NCBI RefSeq assembly: GCF_002964785.1
Contig: NZ_PQCC01000018.1
Coordinates: 806,001 to 870,000, forward strand
From: Pseudoalteromonas sp. T1lg48
Lineage (GTDB): Bacteria > Pseudomonadota > Gammaproteobacteria > Enterobacterales > Alteromonadaceae
Reading direction: 5' to 3'
Length of the DNA: 64,000 nt
A program made the translations under genes and the position numbers. Below are positions 15,629 to 25,056 of this stretch, piece after piece. The first letter of the stretch is position 1. Each line of letters begins with the position of its first letter. Below the pieces are notes generated by a model. That model saw only the letters and a list, made by a program, of their open reading frames with translations. It searched no databases and had not been told where the DNA came from.

Positions 15629-17455
15629 ATGAAAAAAACAATGATTCGCAGCGCGGTTGCGTTAGCACTTCTAAGTGGCGCAACACAGTCTATGGCTGCT
15701 GATGACCGTTACATCATCCAAGTTGACAACGATAAGAAAGGCGTCGTGAAAGCGCTCGCTAAAAAACTGGGTGGTGAAGTTAACATGGATAGTGATGGCT
15801 TCTTCGCAGCGACTTTCGCTGGTAAAGACTTGGCCACGGTTAAAGGATTACTTAACAACCCACACGTTAAATTGGTAGAAGCGGACCAGCGCCGTTACCC
15901 AATGGGCGTTTATAACGATGACCTTGGCGATCCAATGTCACAACAGCTGACTCCTTATGCTGTTTACCAATCGCAAGCTAACCAAGTTACTTTCAACGCC
16001 AATGCCGGCATGAAAGTATGTGTTATCGACTCTGGTCTTGATGCATCTAACCCTGACTTCAACTGGGGTGCAATTACCGGTGACAATGATTCAGGTACTG
16101 GTAACTGGTTCGACAACGGTGGTCCACACGGTACACACGTAGCCGGTACTATCGGTGCAGCAGACAACAACATTGGTGTAGTCGGTATGGCTCCTGGTGT
16201 TGATATGCACATCATCAAGGTATTCAACGCTTCAGGTTGGGGTTATTCATCTGACCTGGCTCACGCTACAAACCTGTGTTCACAAGCTGGCGCTAACATC
16301 ATCAGCATGAGCCTAGGTGGCGGCGGTTCAAACAGCATTGAATCGAATGCATTTGCAAACTTTACTGCGGCAGGCGGTCTTGTTGTTGCTGCAGCAGGTA
16401 ACGATGGCAACAGCGTACGTTCATACCCTGCGGGTTACCCATCGGTAATGATGATCGGTGCTAACGATGCCGATAATAACATTGCTACCTTCTCACAATT
16501 CCCAAGCTGTACTTCTGGCCGCGGTAAAAACGTGACCGAAGATGAAACCATCTGTGTAGAAGTAACGGCAGGCGGTGTTGATACGCTTTCTACTTACCCT
16601 GCGGGTATGGCGGCGTTTGCTTCAGCTTCAGCCGATGGTGTAGGCGTAGAAGTATCGGCAATGGAAAATACAGGTTCTGCGGCCGGTGATCTTTACTTCA
16701 TGGGCACGGCAGAAGCGACCGATAGCGGCGCAGCTGGCAAAGTATGTCTAATTGACCGTGGTGTTATCTCTTTCCACGACAAGGTAGCTAACTGTGAAGC
16801 TTCTGGTGGTCTAGGTGCGATTATCGTTAACAACGAATCAGGCATGCTTTACGGTACGCTGGGCGACACCAACAGCACTTCTATCCCTGCGGTAGGCACA
16901 GCCCTTGAAGACCGTGCAGCACTAATGGCGGCCACTTCAGCGACTGTTACAATCTCAGCGAGCGATTATGGCTACATGAGCGGTACTTCAATGGCAACAC
17001 CTGCTGTTTCTGGTATTGCAGCGCTAGTTTGGTCTAACCACCCTGAGTGTACTGGTACAGACATCCGTAACGCGCTTAAAGCGACTGCCGATGACCAAGG
17101 TGCAGCGGGTAAAGACGTATACTTCGGTTACGGTATCGTAAAAGCGGCTGACGCTGATGCTTACCTAACGGCTAACGGCTGTGGCGGTGACGGCGGCAAC
17201 GGTGGCAACCCAGGTGCTGACGTTACACTTGACGCTAGCGGCTACAAAACACGTGGCGACGCATACGTTGACCTTTCGTGGGCCGGTGCAGCAACCTCTA
17301 TGGTAGATATCTACCGTAACGGTCAGCTAATCACAACTACGGCTAACGATAACGCTCACACTGACAGCCTAGGTAAGGTTGCGGGTAGCTTCGGTTACCA
17401 GGTGTGCGAGCAAGGCAGTTCAGTATGTTCAACAACTGTTACTGTTAACTTCTAA
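15629..17455 (+). CDS. secreted S8 serine protease with PA insert and C-terminal Fn-like module
   Basis: 608 aa subtilase. Signal peptide to about residue 23, I9-type propeptide (about 27-90), catalytic domain with D134 (CVIDSGLD), H167 (PHGTHVAGT) and S454 (SGTSMATP), and a PA domain inserted before the serine (about 340-440). A Gly-rich linker (NGCGGDGGNGGNPG) and a ~75-residue C-terminal beta module (VDLSW, VDIYRNG, two Cys) follow. Expected to be exported and to digest extracellular proteins. The same C-terminal module occurs in the 41.4-kb protease and the 33.3-kb propeller protein, so it is likely a secretion or attachment signal. It ends at a terminator and is monocistronic. Confidence 0.93.
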   Translation: MKKTMIRSAVALALLSGATQSMAADDRYIIQVDNDKKGVVKALAKKLGGEVNMDSDGFFAATFAGKDLATVKGLLNNPHVKLVEADQRRYPMGVYNDDLGDPMSQQLTPYAVYQSQANQVTFNANAGMKVCVIDSGLDASNPDFNWGAITGDNDSGTGNWFDNGGPHGTHVAGTIGAADNNIGVVGMAPGVDMHIIKVFNASGWGYSSDLAHATNLCSQAGANIISMSLGGGGSNSIESNAFANFTAAGGLVVAAAGNDGNSVRSYPAGYPSVMMIGANDADNNIATFSQFPSCTSGRGKNVTEDETICVEVTAGGVDTLSTYPAGMAAFASASADGVGVEVSAMENTGSAAGDLYFMGTAEATDSGAAGKVCLIDRGVISFHDKVANCEASGGLGAIIVNNESGMLYGTLGDTNSTSIPAVGTALEDRAALMAATSATVTISASDYGYMSGTSMATPAVSGIAALVWSNHPECTGTDIRNALKATADDQGAAGKDVYFGYGIVKAADADAYLTANGCGGDGGNGGNPGADVTLDASGYKTRGDAYVDLSWAGAATSMVDIYRNGQLITTTANDNAHTDSLGKVAGSFGYQVCEQGSSVCSTTVTVNF

Positions 17456-17477
17456 GCCAAATTAGAAGTAAGTAAAT

Positions 17478-17500
17478 AAAGCGGGCTTTATGCCCGCTTT
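17478..17500 (+). terminator. terminator of the S8 protease gene
   Basis: Stem AAAGCGGGC / GCCCGCTTT, loop TTTAT, then ATTGTTTTTT. Confidence 0.85.
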
Positions 17501-17555
17501 ATTGTTTTTTGTCTAGCTGCTACCCTGTGCGCTTTACAGGCCACCTTTCGTTATC

Positions 17556-18194
17556 ATGCTTAACCCCGAACTCCTCTTGTCCTTTCTCGGCGCCAGTTTT
17601 CTAATCGCCGTGGGTCCAGGCCCTTCCAATGCCTTTTTAATGGCGCAAACCTTTGCCAATGGTCGCCGCGCCGGGCTGCATTGTGCTCTCGGTTTTGCTT
17701 TAGGCGGCGTGGCCCATACCCTGTTTGCCGTGGTCGGCTTATCGGCCTTACTCAAGGCTTCCACCACCGCCTATACCACAGTGCAATATTTAGGGGCCTG
17801 TTATTTGGCTTACCTCGGAATTATGACCCTCTGGCAAAGCTGGCAGCAAAATACGGCGAGTGAGGCGTGTGAGGACAAGCCCCATGTGCAAATTAAAAAA
17901 CAAAGCCCACTGTTTCAGGCAATGATGACCGAGGTACTGAACCCCAAGGTGGCGCTCTTTTTTATCGCCTTTATTCCCCAGTTTGTAGACCCGACATTAA
18001 GCACCTCCACCACGGTTCAACTGGCCATATTTGGCCTGCTCTACCCTATCTTGGCGTTTCCTGTGGATTGCACCTACATCTATTTCGGTGACAAGATTGC
18101 GCGTTACTTTAAACGCAATCCCAGTGCCCAACTCTGGATAGACAGGCTCACCGGGCTGATATTTATAGCGCTGGCCATTAACCTGCTGCTCTAG
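17556..18194 (+). CDS. LysE/RhtB-family amino-acid exporter
   Basis: 212 aa, six predicted membrane helices. The N-terminal FLIAVGPGPSNAFLMAQT carries the GPGP motif of the LysE/RhtB superfamily, and LNPKVALFF in the middle is the second conserved block. These inner-membrane proteins export amino acids such as threonine, homoserine or lysine and help release excess from peptide feeding. Convergent with the HAD gene, with 22 bases between stop codons. The substrate cannot be fixed from sequence. Confidence 0.9.
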   Translation: MLNPELLLSFLGASFLIAVGPGPSNAFLMAQTFANGRRAGLHCALGFALGGVAHTLFAVVGLSALLKASTTAYTTVQYLGACYLAYLGIMTLWQSWQQNTASEACEDKPHVQIKKQSPLFQAMMTEVLNPKVALFFIAFIPQFVDPTLSTSTTVQLAIFGLLYPILAFPVDCTYIYFGDKIARYFKRNPSAQLWIDRLTGLIFIALAINLLL

Positions 18195-18216
18195 CGCAAC
18201 ACGAGCTGACCTGTCT

Positions 18217-18870
18217 TTATTTTTGCTGCAACAACCAAAGATAGAACTGCTGCAAATCATCAAAGCGCCTGTCCACATGACTAAAGTCCTGAACCAGGGT
18301 ATGACAATTGGGGATGGCGGCCACCGTTAGCCCGGCATCTTTAGCCGAGCGCGAGCCGGTACTGGTGTCTTCAATCGCTATTCCCTGAGCTGCGGGCACC
18401 GACAGGTGCGCCAGGGCCTGCAAATAAGGCTCGGGGTGAGGTTTGGGGTTACGCACATCGTCCTTACAGACGATGCAGCTAAACAGGGATGCCAGCTGAT
18501 AGCCCTGCAAAATGGGCTCTACCTCGTCACGGGTACTGCCGGTCACCAAGGCCAGAGTGAAGCCCGCTTGATGGGCCTGATGCAAAGTGATCTCGGCATG
18601 AGCCATCAGCGGTGGCAAACTGCTTTGCGCCAGCTCGGCAAAGAGGGTGTTTTTTCTTGCAGCCAAAGCCAATGGGTTCACCTGCAAACCATGTTCGCAT
18701 ACCATGTCCTCGGCAGACGCCAGCGTTGGTCGTCCGGCGTAGCGCTGACAAAACGTAAGCTCATCATAACGGATTCCATAATCGGCCAGCACTCGATCCC
18801 AGCATTGAAAGTGCACCGCCTCGGAGTCCACCAAGGTGCCGTCAAAATCAAATAACAAGGTGTTGATCAT
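18217..18870 (-). CDS. HAD-superfamily phosphatase/phosphomutase (subclass I)
   Basis: 217 aa. HAD motif I FDFDGTLVDSE at the N-terminus gives nucleophile D8 and acid/base D10, motif II is LVTGSTRD, motif III includes KPHPEPY, and motif IV is AIEDTSTG. The helical cap after motif I and EDTSTG place it near beta-phosphoglucomutase or sugar-phosphate phosphatases such as YqaB. The ATG at 18870 follows GGAGGG at 3-4 bases; a start at 18888 is possible but lacks a site. A hairpin terminator separates it from the gene upstream (18930-19220). Confidence 0.88.
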   Translation of the reverse strand: MINTLLFDFDGTLVDSEAVHFQCWDRVLADYGIRYDELTFCQRYAGRPTLASAEDMVCEHGLQVNPLALAARKNTLFAELAQSSLPPLMAHAEITLHQAHQAGFTLALVTGSTRDEVEPILQGYQLASLFSCIVCKDDVRNPKPHPEPYLQALAHLSVPAAQGIAIEDTSTGSRSAKDAGLTVAAIPNCHTLVQDFSHVDRRFDDLQQFYLWLLQQK

Positions 18871-18904
18871 GCTCCCTCCAAAGTTCAACAGACCCTAATA
18901 ACAC

Positions 18905-18926
18905 AAAAGCGCCCTGAGGCGCTTTT
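18905..18926 (-). terminator. terminator after the 96-aa gene
   Basis: Stem AAAAGCGCC / GGCGCTTTT with loop CTGA. It lies downstream of the minus-strand small gene. Confidence 0.8.
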
Positions 18927-18929
18927 ATT

Positions 18930-19220
18930 TTAACTTGCTGTGGGTGGCTCGGCGCTGGCCGGCTCACCGCTTTCCAGCTCAACCAGCTCATAGCCGCGAG
19001 CCTGGCGTACTACCTTGAGTACCGGCTTTTCAAAAGCGCTTTTTAGTCGCTCGGCATCGGCTTTAAGTTCGTCAAGGTCATGGCCAAACGGGGCGGCACC
19101 GGTTTCCGACCAGTTGCTCACCTTGCCATTAGCTGTGTATTCCACTTCGTGGATTTGATAAAGCGGCTCTTTGCCCTGCTCTTCCGCCAAGATGACGCGA
19201 TAGTTCCAAAATCCAGACAT
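18930..19220 (-). CDS. small conserved protein of unknown function
   Basis: 96 aa, no signal peptide or membrane segment. The pattern WNYRVI...YQIHEVEYTANGK...WSETGAAPFG followed by a helix (DELKADAERLKSAFEKPVL) resembles a widespread family of short cytoplasmic proteins without assigned function. The Pro/Ser/Ala-rich tail after residue 85 looks disordered. It is flanked by terminators on both sides and so is its own unit. Confidence 0.7.
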   Translation of the reverse strand: MSGFWNYRVILAEEQGKEPLYQIHEVEYTANGKVSNWSETGAAPFGHDLDELKADAERLKSAFEKPVLKVVRQARGYELVELESGEPASAEPPTAS

Positions 19221-19284
19221 GCAAATGCTCTCATGTATCTATAAAAACTGTACTGTACCAGTAAGGTGCGAGGATATAAACGAA

Positions 19285-19309
19285 AAAACCCGCCAAGGAG
19301 GCGGGTTTT
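19285..19309 (-). terminator. terminator of the TonB receptor gene
   Basis: Stem AAAACCCGCC / GGCGGGTTTT, loop AAGGA, downstream of the minus-strand receptor gene. Confidence 0.88.
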
Positions 19310-19332
19310 GAATTTCGTGCTTAATCGTTAGC

Positions 19333-21660
19333 TTAGAAGAAGCTGATCTTGAACTCGGCGCCAATGTAGCGCTCTTCGTTCACCATGGCAGTGTTGTTGT
19401 TGAAATCAACGGCGCCAATGGCTTGCTGCTCGTCAAATAGGTTACGAACGAAGGCCGACACTTCATATTCGTTGTCGCCCTCAGCCCAGGCATAACCCGA
19501 ACGCAGACCCACTTCGGTCAAGGCCTTGCCTTCAAACTCCACCGACTCGTATAAGAAGAAGTCGATCTCGCTGCGGTATGAAACGTCCGCATAGGTGAAG
19601 AACTCACCATCGGCCATTTCACGGCTGTAACGAAGCGTTAGGTTAGAAATCCACTCAGGAGCGTGCGGCAGGCTGTTACCGTCCAAAATAGCACGGTCTT
19701 CAGGACCAAATGCACCTGGAACCTGATAGGTTGGATCCGTAACCGTACACTGAGCACACACAGCAACTGCCAAGTCGTTGTCTTTCAGTTCGGTGTTGTT
19801 GTAGCTCAGGTTGAACGTCGCGTTTAGGTTGTCTGTCAGTACCCATTGAGTATCCAGCTCAAAACCATAACCAGTTGTTTTGTCAGCGTTAACTAGACGG
19901 TTAAAGTTCGCACCACCACCTACAGCGGTCAACTGCTGATCGTCCATGTTGTAATAGAAGATAGCGGCATTGATACGGCCTCGGCCATCCCATACGTCAG
20001 ATTTGATACCGGTTTCGTACGAAGTCACGGTTTCCGACTCGGCCACGGTTACTTCGTCACCGAACAGGATACGACCCTGAATACTTGGGGCGCGGAAGCT
20101 GTTAGCGATACGAGCATACCAGTTGATATCGTCGGTCACTTTATAGTTGGTTGAGATATCCCAGCTCACATGGTCGTCGCTTGGGTTTTCTGTCAGGAAC
20201 AAGGTACCGCCGCCCACAGGGCTAAGGGTACGGTTGGCCGAGAATTCTTTATCGTCGTCAGAGTAACGCAGACCCACAGTCACTTTGAAATCATCGGTCA
20301 CTGTGTAGTCAACCGAGCCGAATACCGCCCAGGCTTCGGTGTCTTGTTGCTGATGTACATAACCGTTTAGGGCACCGTTAGCGGCCGTATCATAGCTGAA
20401 GTTTTCAATGGTCAGGGCTTCATCAAAGTAGAACAAGCCTACCTGATAGTTGAAGTCGCCAGAGAAGTTACTTGAAAGGCGTAATTCTTGCGTATATTGG
20501 TCGTGATCCGGAATACCATCGGCACTTTCTGAGGTAAACGGGATAAAGCCAGGGCCGCTTGGCACTGCTTGGCCGTCGATTTCATAACCACCGTAACCAC
20601 CGTCGATATCGGCGCGTGAGTAGATCTCAGCACTTTCCCACCCAGTGATCGAGGTTATCGTGTGCTCATCCAGATCCCACTCCAGGCGCAGGCTGGCACC
20701 TTGTGATTCTACTTGTTGAGTTGCACGTGACGCGGCATCGTGCTGAACCTTATCGTGGTCAAAACCAGATACTAGGTCGTTGCTGCCAGGCTTGATGGCA
20801 TTGGCACGAAACGCAATAGGCGTGCCGTCCATGTCACGAACATGGTAGTTAAATAGACCGGTAAACTCGTCGCCTTCATAAAGGAATTGAATACGAGCGG
20901 CCTGGTCGGTATAACCGCCTAGCACGTCTTTTTGTTCAAAACCCGGAGCAACATTATCGATGTAATCGTCTTTATCTTGCCAAAGCACAGAAACACGCGT
21001 TGACAGGCGATCCGTTAAAGCGCCGCCTACAGCACCTTCAAAGTCGATAGCACCGCGGCTGCCGTATGATACAGAACCATAGCCTTCAAATTCCTGACTT
21101 GGTTTAACGGTGTCGAACTTCACTAGACCCGCCGGGGTATTACGGCCAAACAGCGTACCCTGTGGACCACGCAATACTTCAACGCGAGCCACGTCAAATA
21201 CTGGGAAACCTTTTAGAATGGCGTTTTCTTGCACCACTTCGTCAACAACCAAAGAAACAGGTTGTGAAGCGTTCAAATCGAAGTCGGTATTGCCGAGACC
21301 ACGGACGTAAAAACGTGGGAATGAACGGCCGAATGAAGATTCAATCGACAAGCTTGGGATCTTGGCATTCATAAAACGAATGTCCATACCCGCTGCGCTA
21401 TACGCATCCAGGCTGTCACCCTGAAGTGCAGAAACGGCTACAGGAACTTCCTGTGCATTTTCAACACGTTTACGAGCTGTAATTTGAATAACTTCAAGTG
21501 ATTTGTCTTTCGCGGCCGGGCCTTGTTGCTCAGCAGCGGTAGAAGTGAATGCAGTACCTGCAGCAGCAGAGAACAGCGTTGCTTTTATTAGATTGGCAAG
21601 CGCAGTACGTTTCATCGCTTTCATGTCGGATTTAACCCTTATTTGTACTCTTTTGTTCAT
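19333..21660 (-). CDS. TonB-dependent outer membrane receptor
   Basis: 775 aa. The signal region ends near STAA, followed by a TonB-box-like LEVIQITARK, plug domain (FYVRGLGN, VARVEVLRGPQGTLFGRNTPAG), a 22-strand barrel and a terminal phenylalanine (EFKISFF). It resembles the catechol/vitamin-type TBDTs with the RGPQGTLFGRN plug motif, common in Alteromonadales for unidentified nutrients. No transport or degradation genes flank it. The start is uncertain: ATGs at 21660, 21624 and 21615 all keep the signal peptide, and none has a strong ribosome-binding site. A perfect 16-bp palindrome 225 bp upstream may be its operator. Confidence 0.92.
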   Translation of the reverse strand: MNKRVQIRVKSDMKAMKRTALANLIKATLFSAAAGTAFTSTAAEQQGPAAKDKSLEVIQITARKRVENAQEVPVAVSALQGDSLDAYSAAGMDIRFMNAKIPSLSIESSFGRSFPRFYVRGLGNTDFDLNASQPVSLVVDEVVQENAILKGFPVFDVARVEVLRGPQGTLFGRNTPAGLVKFDTVKPSQEFEGYGSVSYGSRGAIDFEGAVGGALTDRLSTRVSVLWQDKDDYIDNVAPGFEQKDVLGGYTDQAARIQFLYEGDEFTGLFNYHVRDMDGTPIAFRANAIKPGSNDLVSGFDHDKVQHDAASRATQQVESQGASLRLEWDLDEHTITSITGWESAEIYSRADIDGGYGGYEIDGQAVPSGPGFIPFTSESADGIPDHDQYTQELRLSSNFSGDFNYQVGLFYFDEALTIENFSYDTAANGALNGYVHQQQDTEAWAVFGSVDYTVTDDFKVTVGLRYSDDDKEFSANRTLSPVGGGTLFLTENPSDDHVSWDISTNYKVTDDINWYARIANSFRAPSIQGRILFGDEVTVAESETVTSYETGIKSDVWDGRGRINAAIFYYNMDDQQLTAVGGGANFNRLVNADKTTGYGFELDTQWVLTDNLNATFNLSYNNTELKDNDLAVAVCAQCTVTDPTYQVPGAFGPEDRAILDGNSLPHAPEWISNLTLRYSREMADGEFFTYADVSYRSEIDFFLYESVEFEGKALTEVGLRSGYAWAEGDNEYEVSAFVRNLFDEQQAIGAVDFNNNTAMVNEERYIGAEFKISFF

Positions 21661-22007
21661 TGGTAGATATGTAGCGCCCTATCACCTGGCACAATGCTCA
21701 ATTTTTCGCGTGCTCCACGCGGACCTTAAATTTGAGAGTACAAGCACAAATAAAAGGCTGAACATTACGGTGGCGAAGTATAGCATCTAAATTAAGCTTT
21801 ACTTCAGCTTTATTTCATTTTTTTGCAACATTTCTATTCATTTACCGACACAATCAAGAATTTTTAAAGATTTTATCGACAACTAAGGACAATTGTCCTT
21901 TATGTGCAAAAAATAAGCATAGCCGAATTATAATATTTCGCGATACCGTCCAAACTTATAAATATAAAAACATAACTTTGAACCTAAGCGGTTAATAAAT
22001 AGACCAT
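21661..22007. other. AT-rich promoter region upstream of the TonB receptor
   Basis: 347 bp without a gene, between the receptor start and the MscS gene stop, both minus strand. Besides the palindrome at 21885-21900 I see only AT-rich sequence suitable for a promoter. Confidence 0.5.
21885..21900. promoter_or_regulatory. 16-bp perfect palindrome (candidate operator)
   Basis: AAGGACAATTGTCCTT reads the same on both strands. It lies 225 bp before the receptor start. The cognate factor is unknown. Confidence 0.45.
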
Positions 22008-23621
22008 TCAAAGATGCTCCGGAGGTGCTAAATCAATCTTTAGTTTGTGTAACAAAGATAAAGCAGCCAGGTTGAGCGCTTCGCAACGGGCCAAATACTC
22101 ATTAAAGTCGGTGGTCTCGATGTAGCAAAGTACTTCGATACACAACCCCCGCGGCACAAAACCGGTAAAGCGCACTCGACAGGGGTTCTCGGCGACATCT
22201 TGCTGCTGCTCCAGCATCTGGATTAGCTCCGTTTGCAACGCCGAGACTTGCGCGCTAGAGGTACTCCTATCAAGGATCAACTCGGGGCGATAGGCTATGC
22301 GTTCGCGTTCGGAAATGTTTTCCAGTTCCATATCGACAAAGCGGGCATTGGGCACATGGATCACGGTGCGGTTTAAGGTGCGCACCCGAGTGGCCCGCAA
22401 ACCTATTTCTTCCACCGTGCCTACCTGCTGGCCAAAACGACATACCTGCCCCACCCGCACCGGGGCCGATGAATATAGGGTGATGGCACCTATGATATTC
22501 TCCACCGATTTTTGCGCCGCCAGGGCGACCGCCAAGCCACCGATACCCAGCCCGGCCACTAAGGTGGTGGCGCTAAAACCAAGGTTTTCCAGCCATAAAA
22601 ATAACGCCATGATGACCACGGCGATTTGCACGACGTTGCCAAGCGGTCGCAGTAAGTATACGGCTTGCTCATTACCTCTTTGGATCAGCCGCTGGCTAAA
22701 GCGATAACGAACCACGTCAATGGCACGCAGGGCAAACCAGGTCCAGGCTATGATCAATAAGGTCGCCCCTTCAAATACCGCCTTGCTGGCCAGCGTCGAA
22801 TTGGCGTCGGAAGCTAGGTTCCGGGCGAGTATAACACCCAGCAATAAACACAAGGGGCCATTGATCAAACCACTGGCCTCGGCACTTAAGTCCGGCTTAA
22901 TACGCTTGGCGGTAAAGGCAAGCACCCGGGTAATGGCAAAGGCCAGTAAGAGATACACCAGCAAATTGGCGCTGTAATAGACCCATTGCCAGAGTTTGAC
23001 CCCGAGAAAACTATAATCTGGGAGATTCTTATAGAGCCACTCACCACTGGGGGAATAACTGTATTGCTCCTTTAATAAGGGGATTTGTGCCACCGTGGCA
23101 TTGGATATCTTCCAGATGTAGTCGCCGCCGCTATCGGCTGGCACCCGTTGTAATAAGATCTGCACCAGCCCCTGAGAGGTTTTTAGCTCGCCCACCAGGT
23201 CGCGATAGCTTGGGAGTAGGTCCTGGCTTTTTCCTTGCGGCTGACTGCTTAGGCTTTGCAAATCGACCCACAAGGTGCGGTCCAATACCAGATATAGGAT
23301 CTCCGCCAATTGCGGTTTGCCCAGCGCCAATACCTCAGGGCTCAGGTTACGAAAATCTAAATAGGCACTGGCCAGTTCAAAATCTCGGACACGGGCAGCA
23401 TTAAGATAACCCTGCATGGCACCGCGTGGGGTTTCACGGTGGAGCTTATCCAGCAAGACGTCTTCAATCTCTTGAGTTTGTTCGGCCTGCTCCTGCTCAC
23501 TTTGCTCCGGTTGTTGCTGTTGTAATATCTCTTTTACCGTTACCTTGCCTTGTGTGGCACCACACAGGCCACTGGCCAAAACAAGGGCCAGCAAGCACAC
23601 CCGTATCAACATGTCTATCAT
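22008..23621 (-). CDS. MscS-family mechanosensitive ion channel with periplasmic N-domain
   Basis: 537 aa. Signal peptide, a Glu/Gln-rich segment (EQSEQEQAEQTQEIED), a soluble periplasmic domain to about residue 205, then about four to five membrane helices. The pore helix is Gly/Ala-rich (TTLVAGLGIGGLAVALAAQK), followed by the beta domain starting SVENIIGAITLYSSAPVRVGQ and a cytoplasmic mixed domain. Such channels open under membrane tension to release solutes in osmotic downshock. The N-domain resembles longer MscK/YnaI-like variants rather than minimal MscS. Alone on its strand, with no terminator recognised. Confidence 0.88.
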   Translation of the reverse strand: MIDMLIRVCLLALVLASGLCGATQGKVTVKEILQQQQPEQSEQEQAEQTQEIEDVLLDKLHRETPRGAMQGYLNAARVRDFELASAYLDFRNLSPEVLALGKPQLAEILYLVLDRTLWVDLQSLSSQPQGKSQDLLPSYRDLVGELKTSQGLVQILLQRVPADSGGDYIWKISNATVAQIPLLKEQYSYSPSGEWLYKNLPDYSFLGVKLWQWVYYSANLLVYLLLAFAITRVLAFTAKRIKPDLSAEASGLINGPLCLLLGVILARNLASDANSTLASKAVFEGATLLIIAWTWFALRAIDVVRYRFSQRLIQRGNEQAVYLLRPLGNVVQIAVVIMALFLWLENLGFSATTLVAGLGIGGLAVALAAQKSVENIIGAITLYSSAPVRVGQVCRFGQQVGTVEEIGLRATRVRTLNRTVIHVPNARFVDMELENISERERIAYRPELILDRSTSSAQVSALQTELIQMLEQQQDVAENPCRVRFTGFVPRGLCIEVLCYIETTDFNEYLARCEALNLAALSLLHKLKIDLAPPEHL

Positions 23622-23745
23622 CCTTACGTCCGTCTTAACTTAGCATAGTCAGCAAGCGTAAAAAGCTCACGCTTTATCGTTAAAAATTGCCAGAAAAGCA
23701 GACACTTGCTAGATTTAAACGGCTATTTTTTATTTCAGGATTATC

Positions 23746-25047
23746 ATGTTTAAGCCTCTTCACAATTTAGTAAGCATCGCCGTAAGCAGTGCCATAGGCC
23801 TTGTTCTTATGGCCGCGTTCAGTCCAGCCCATGCCGCCACCTATGTCAAAGCCGACAAAATGCTGGATGTCACCGATGGCAAGATTATTAACGATGTGGT
23901 TATCAGCATAGATGAGGGCGTGATCACAGCTATCGGCCATGCCCTGCCGAGCGAACTCAAGGCCGAGGATCAATTAATCGACCTGGGCGATAAAATGCTG
24001 CTTCCGGGACTGATGGACATGCATGTGCATCTGACCTCAGATCCCACCGTGTCACGGGTGCAACGCTTTAGCGACTCGGCGCCACGCAAGGCCATAAAAG
24101 CAGCCTACTTTGCCCATCAAACCCTGCTCGCCGGCTTTACCACATTGCGTAACGTCGGAGCCACCGGCTACAGCGTGATTGCCCTGCGCGATGGGATCGA
24201 CGCTGGCGATGTGCCTGGTCCTCGCATTTGGGCGGCAGGCCCATCATTGGGGGTTACGGGTGGACACTGCGACAACAACCGGGTTCCGCCGGAGCTGAAC
24301 TACCGTGCCGAAGGCGTGGCCGATGGTCCTTGGGCGGTGCGCGCCAAGGTGCGTGAAAACATTAAATACGGGGCCAATGTGATCAAGTTTTGCGCCACCG
24401 GCGGCGTTTTCTCCAAAGGCACCAAGGTGGGCGTGCAGCAATACAGCCAGGAAGAAATGAACGCCTTAGTGGAAGAAGCCCATTTACGCGGTTTGACCGT
24501 GGCTGCCCACGCCCATGGTACCAGCGGCATTAAAGCGGCAATTATCGCCGGTGCCGATAGCGTTGAGCATGTCAGCTTTATCGATGACGAGGGCATTCAA
24601 CTCGCGAAAAAGCATGGCACCTGGTTGTCGATGGATATCTACAATACCGAATATACTCTGACCTTTGGTGAGCAAAATGGCGTCGCCGAGGAAAACCTCA
24701 ATAAAGAGCGCCAGGTATCCAAGCGTCAGCGTGAAAGCTTTAGTCGTGCGGTGGATGCCGGATTGAATATGGTGTTTGGTACCGATGCGGCTATCTACCC
24801 GCACGGTGACAATGCCAAGCAGTTCTCACGTATGGTGGAGTTTGGCATGACGCCCTTAGAGGCCATTCAAAGCGCCACCATCAACGCCGCTAAGCTATTG
24901 CGTGCCGAGAAGCAATTAGGCCAGCTAAACACTGATTTTGCCGCCGATATTATTGCCGTTGAGGGCAACCCTCTGGAAGATATCAGCGTCTTGGAGCGTG
25001 TTGACTTTGTTATGAAAGCGGGCCAAGTTTATAAACAGCCACAATAG
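23746..25047 (+). CDS. exported amidohydrolase (Xaa-Pro dipeptidase / imidazolonepropionase-like)
   Basis: 433 aa with a signal peptide ending AHA at about residue 30. Binuclear-zinc amidohydrolase residues are visible: HVH (GLMDMHVHLTSD), a Lys suited for carboxylation (NVIKFCATGG), two further His (AAHAHGTSG; VEHVSFID) and the Asp of FGTDAAIYPHGD. Exported enzymes of this group include prolidase-like hydrolases acting on N-acyl or Xaa-Pro/Arg dipeptides, which would fit the peptidase-rich surroundings. The HdeD-type gene starts 9 bases after its stop, so they are probably one operon. The exact substrate is not known. Confidence 0.88.
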   Translation: MFKPLHNLVSIAVSSAIGLVLMAAFSPAHAATYVKADKMLDVTDGKIINDVVISIDEGVITAIGHALPSELKAEDQLIDLGDKMLLPGLMDMHVHLTSDPTVSRVQRFSDSAPRKAIKAAYFAHQTLLAGFTTLRNVGATGYSVIALRDGIDAGDVPGPRIWAAGPSLGVTGGHCDNNRVPPELNYRAEGVADGPWAVRAKVRENIKYGANVIKFCATGGVFSKGTKVGVQQYSQEEMNALVEEAHLRGLTVAAHAHGTSGIKAAIIAGADSVEHVSFIDDEGIQLAKKHGTWLSMDIYNTEYTLTFGEQNGVAEENLNKERQVSKRQRESFSRAVDAGLNMVFGTDAAIYPHGDNAKQFSRMVEFGMTPLEAIQSATINAAKLLRAEKQLGQLNTDFAADIIAVEGNPLEDISVLERVDFVMKAGQVYKQPQ

Positions 25048-25056
25048 GAGCGAATA

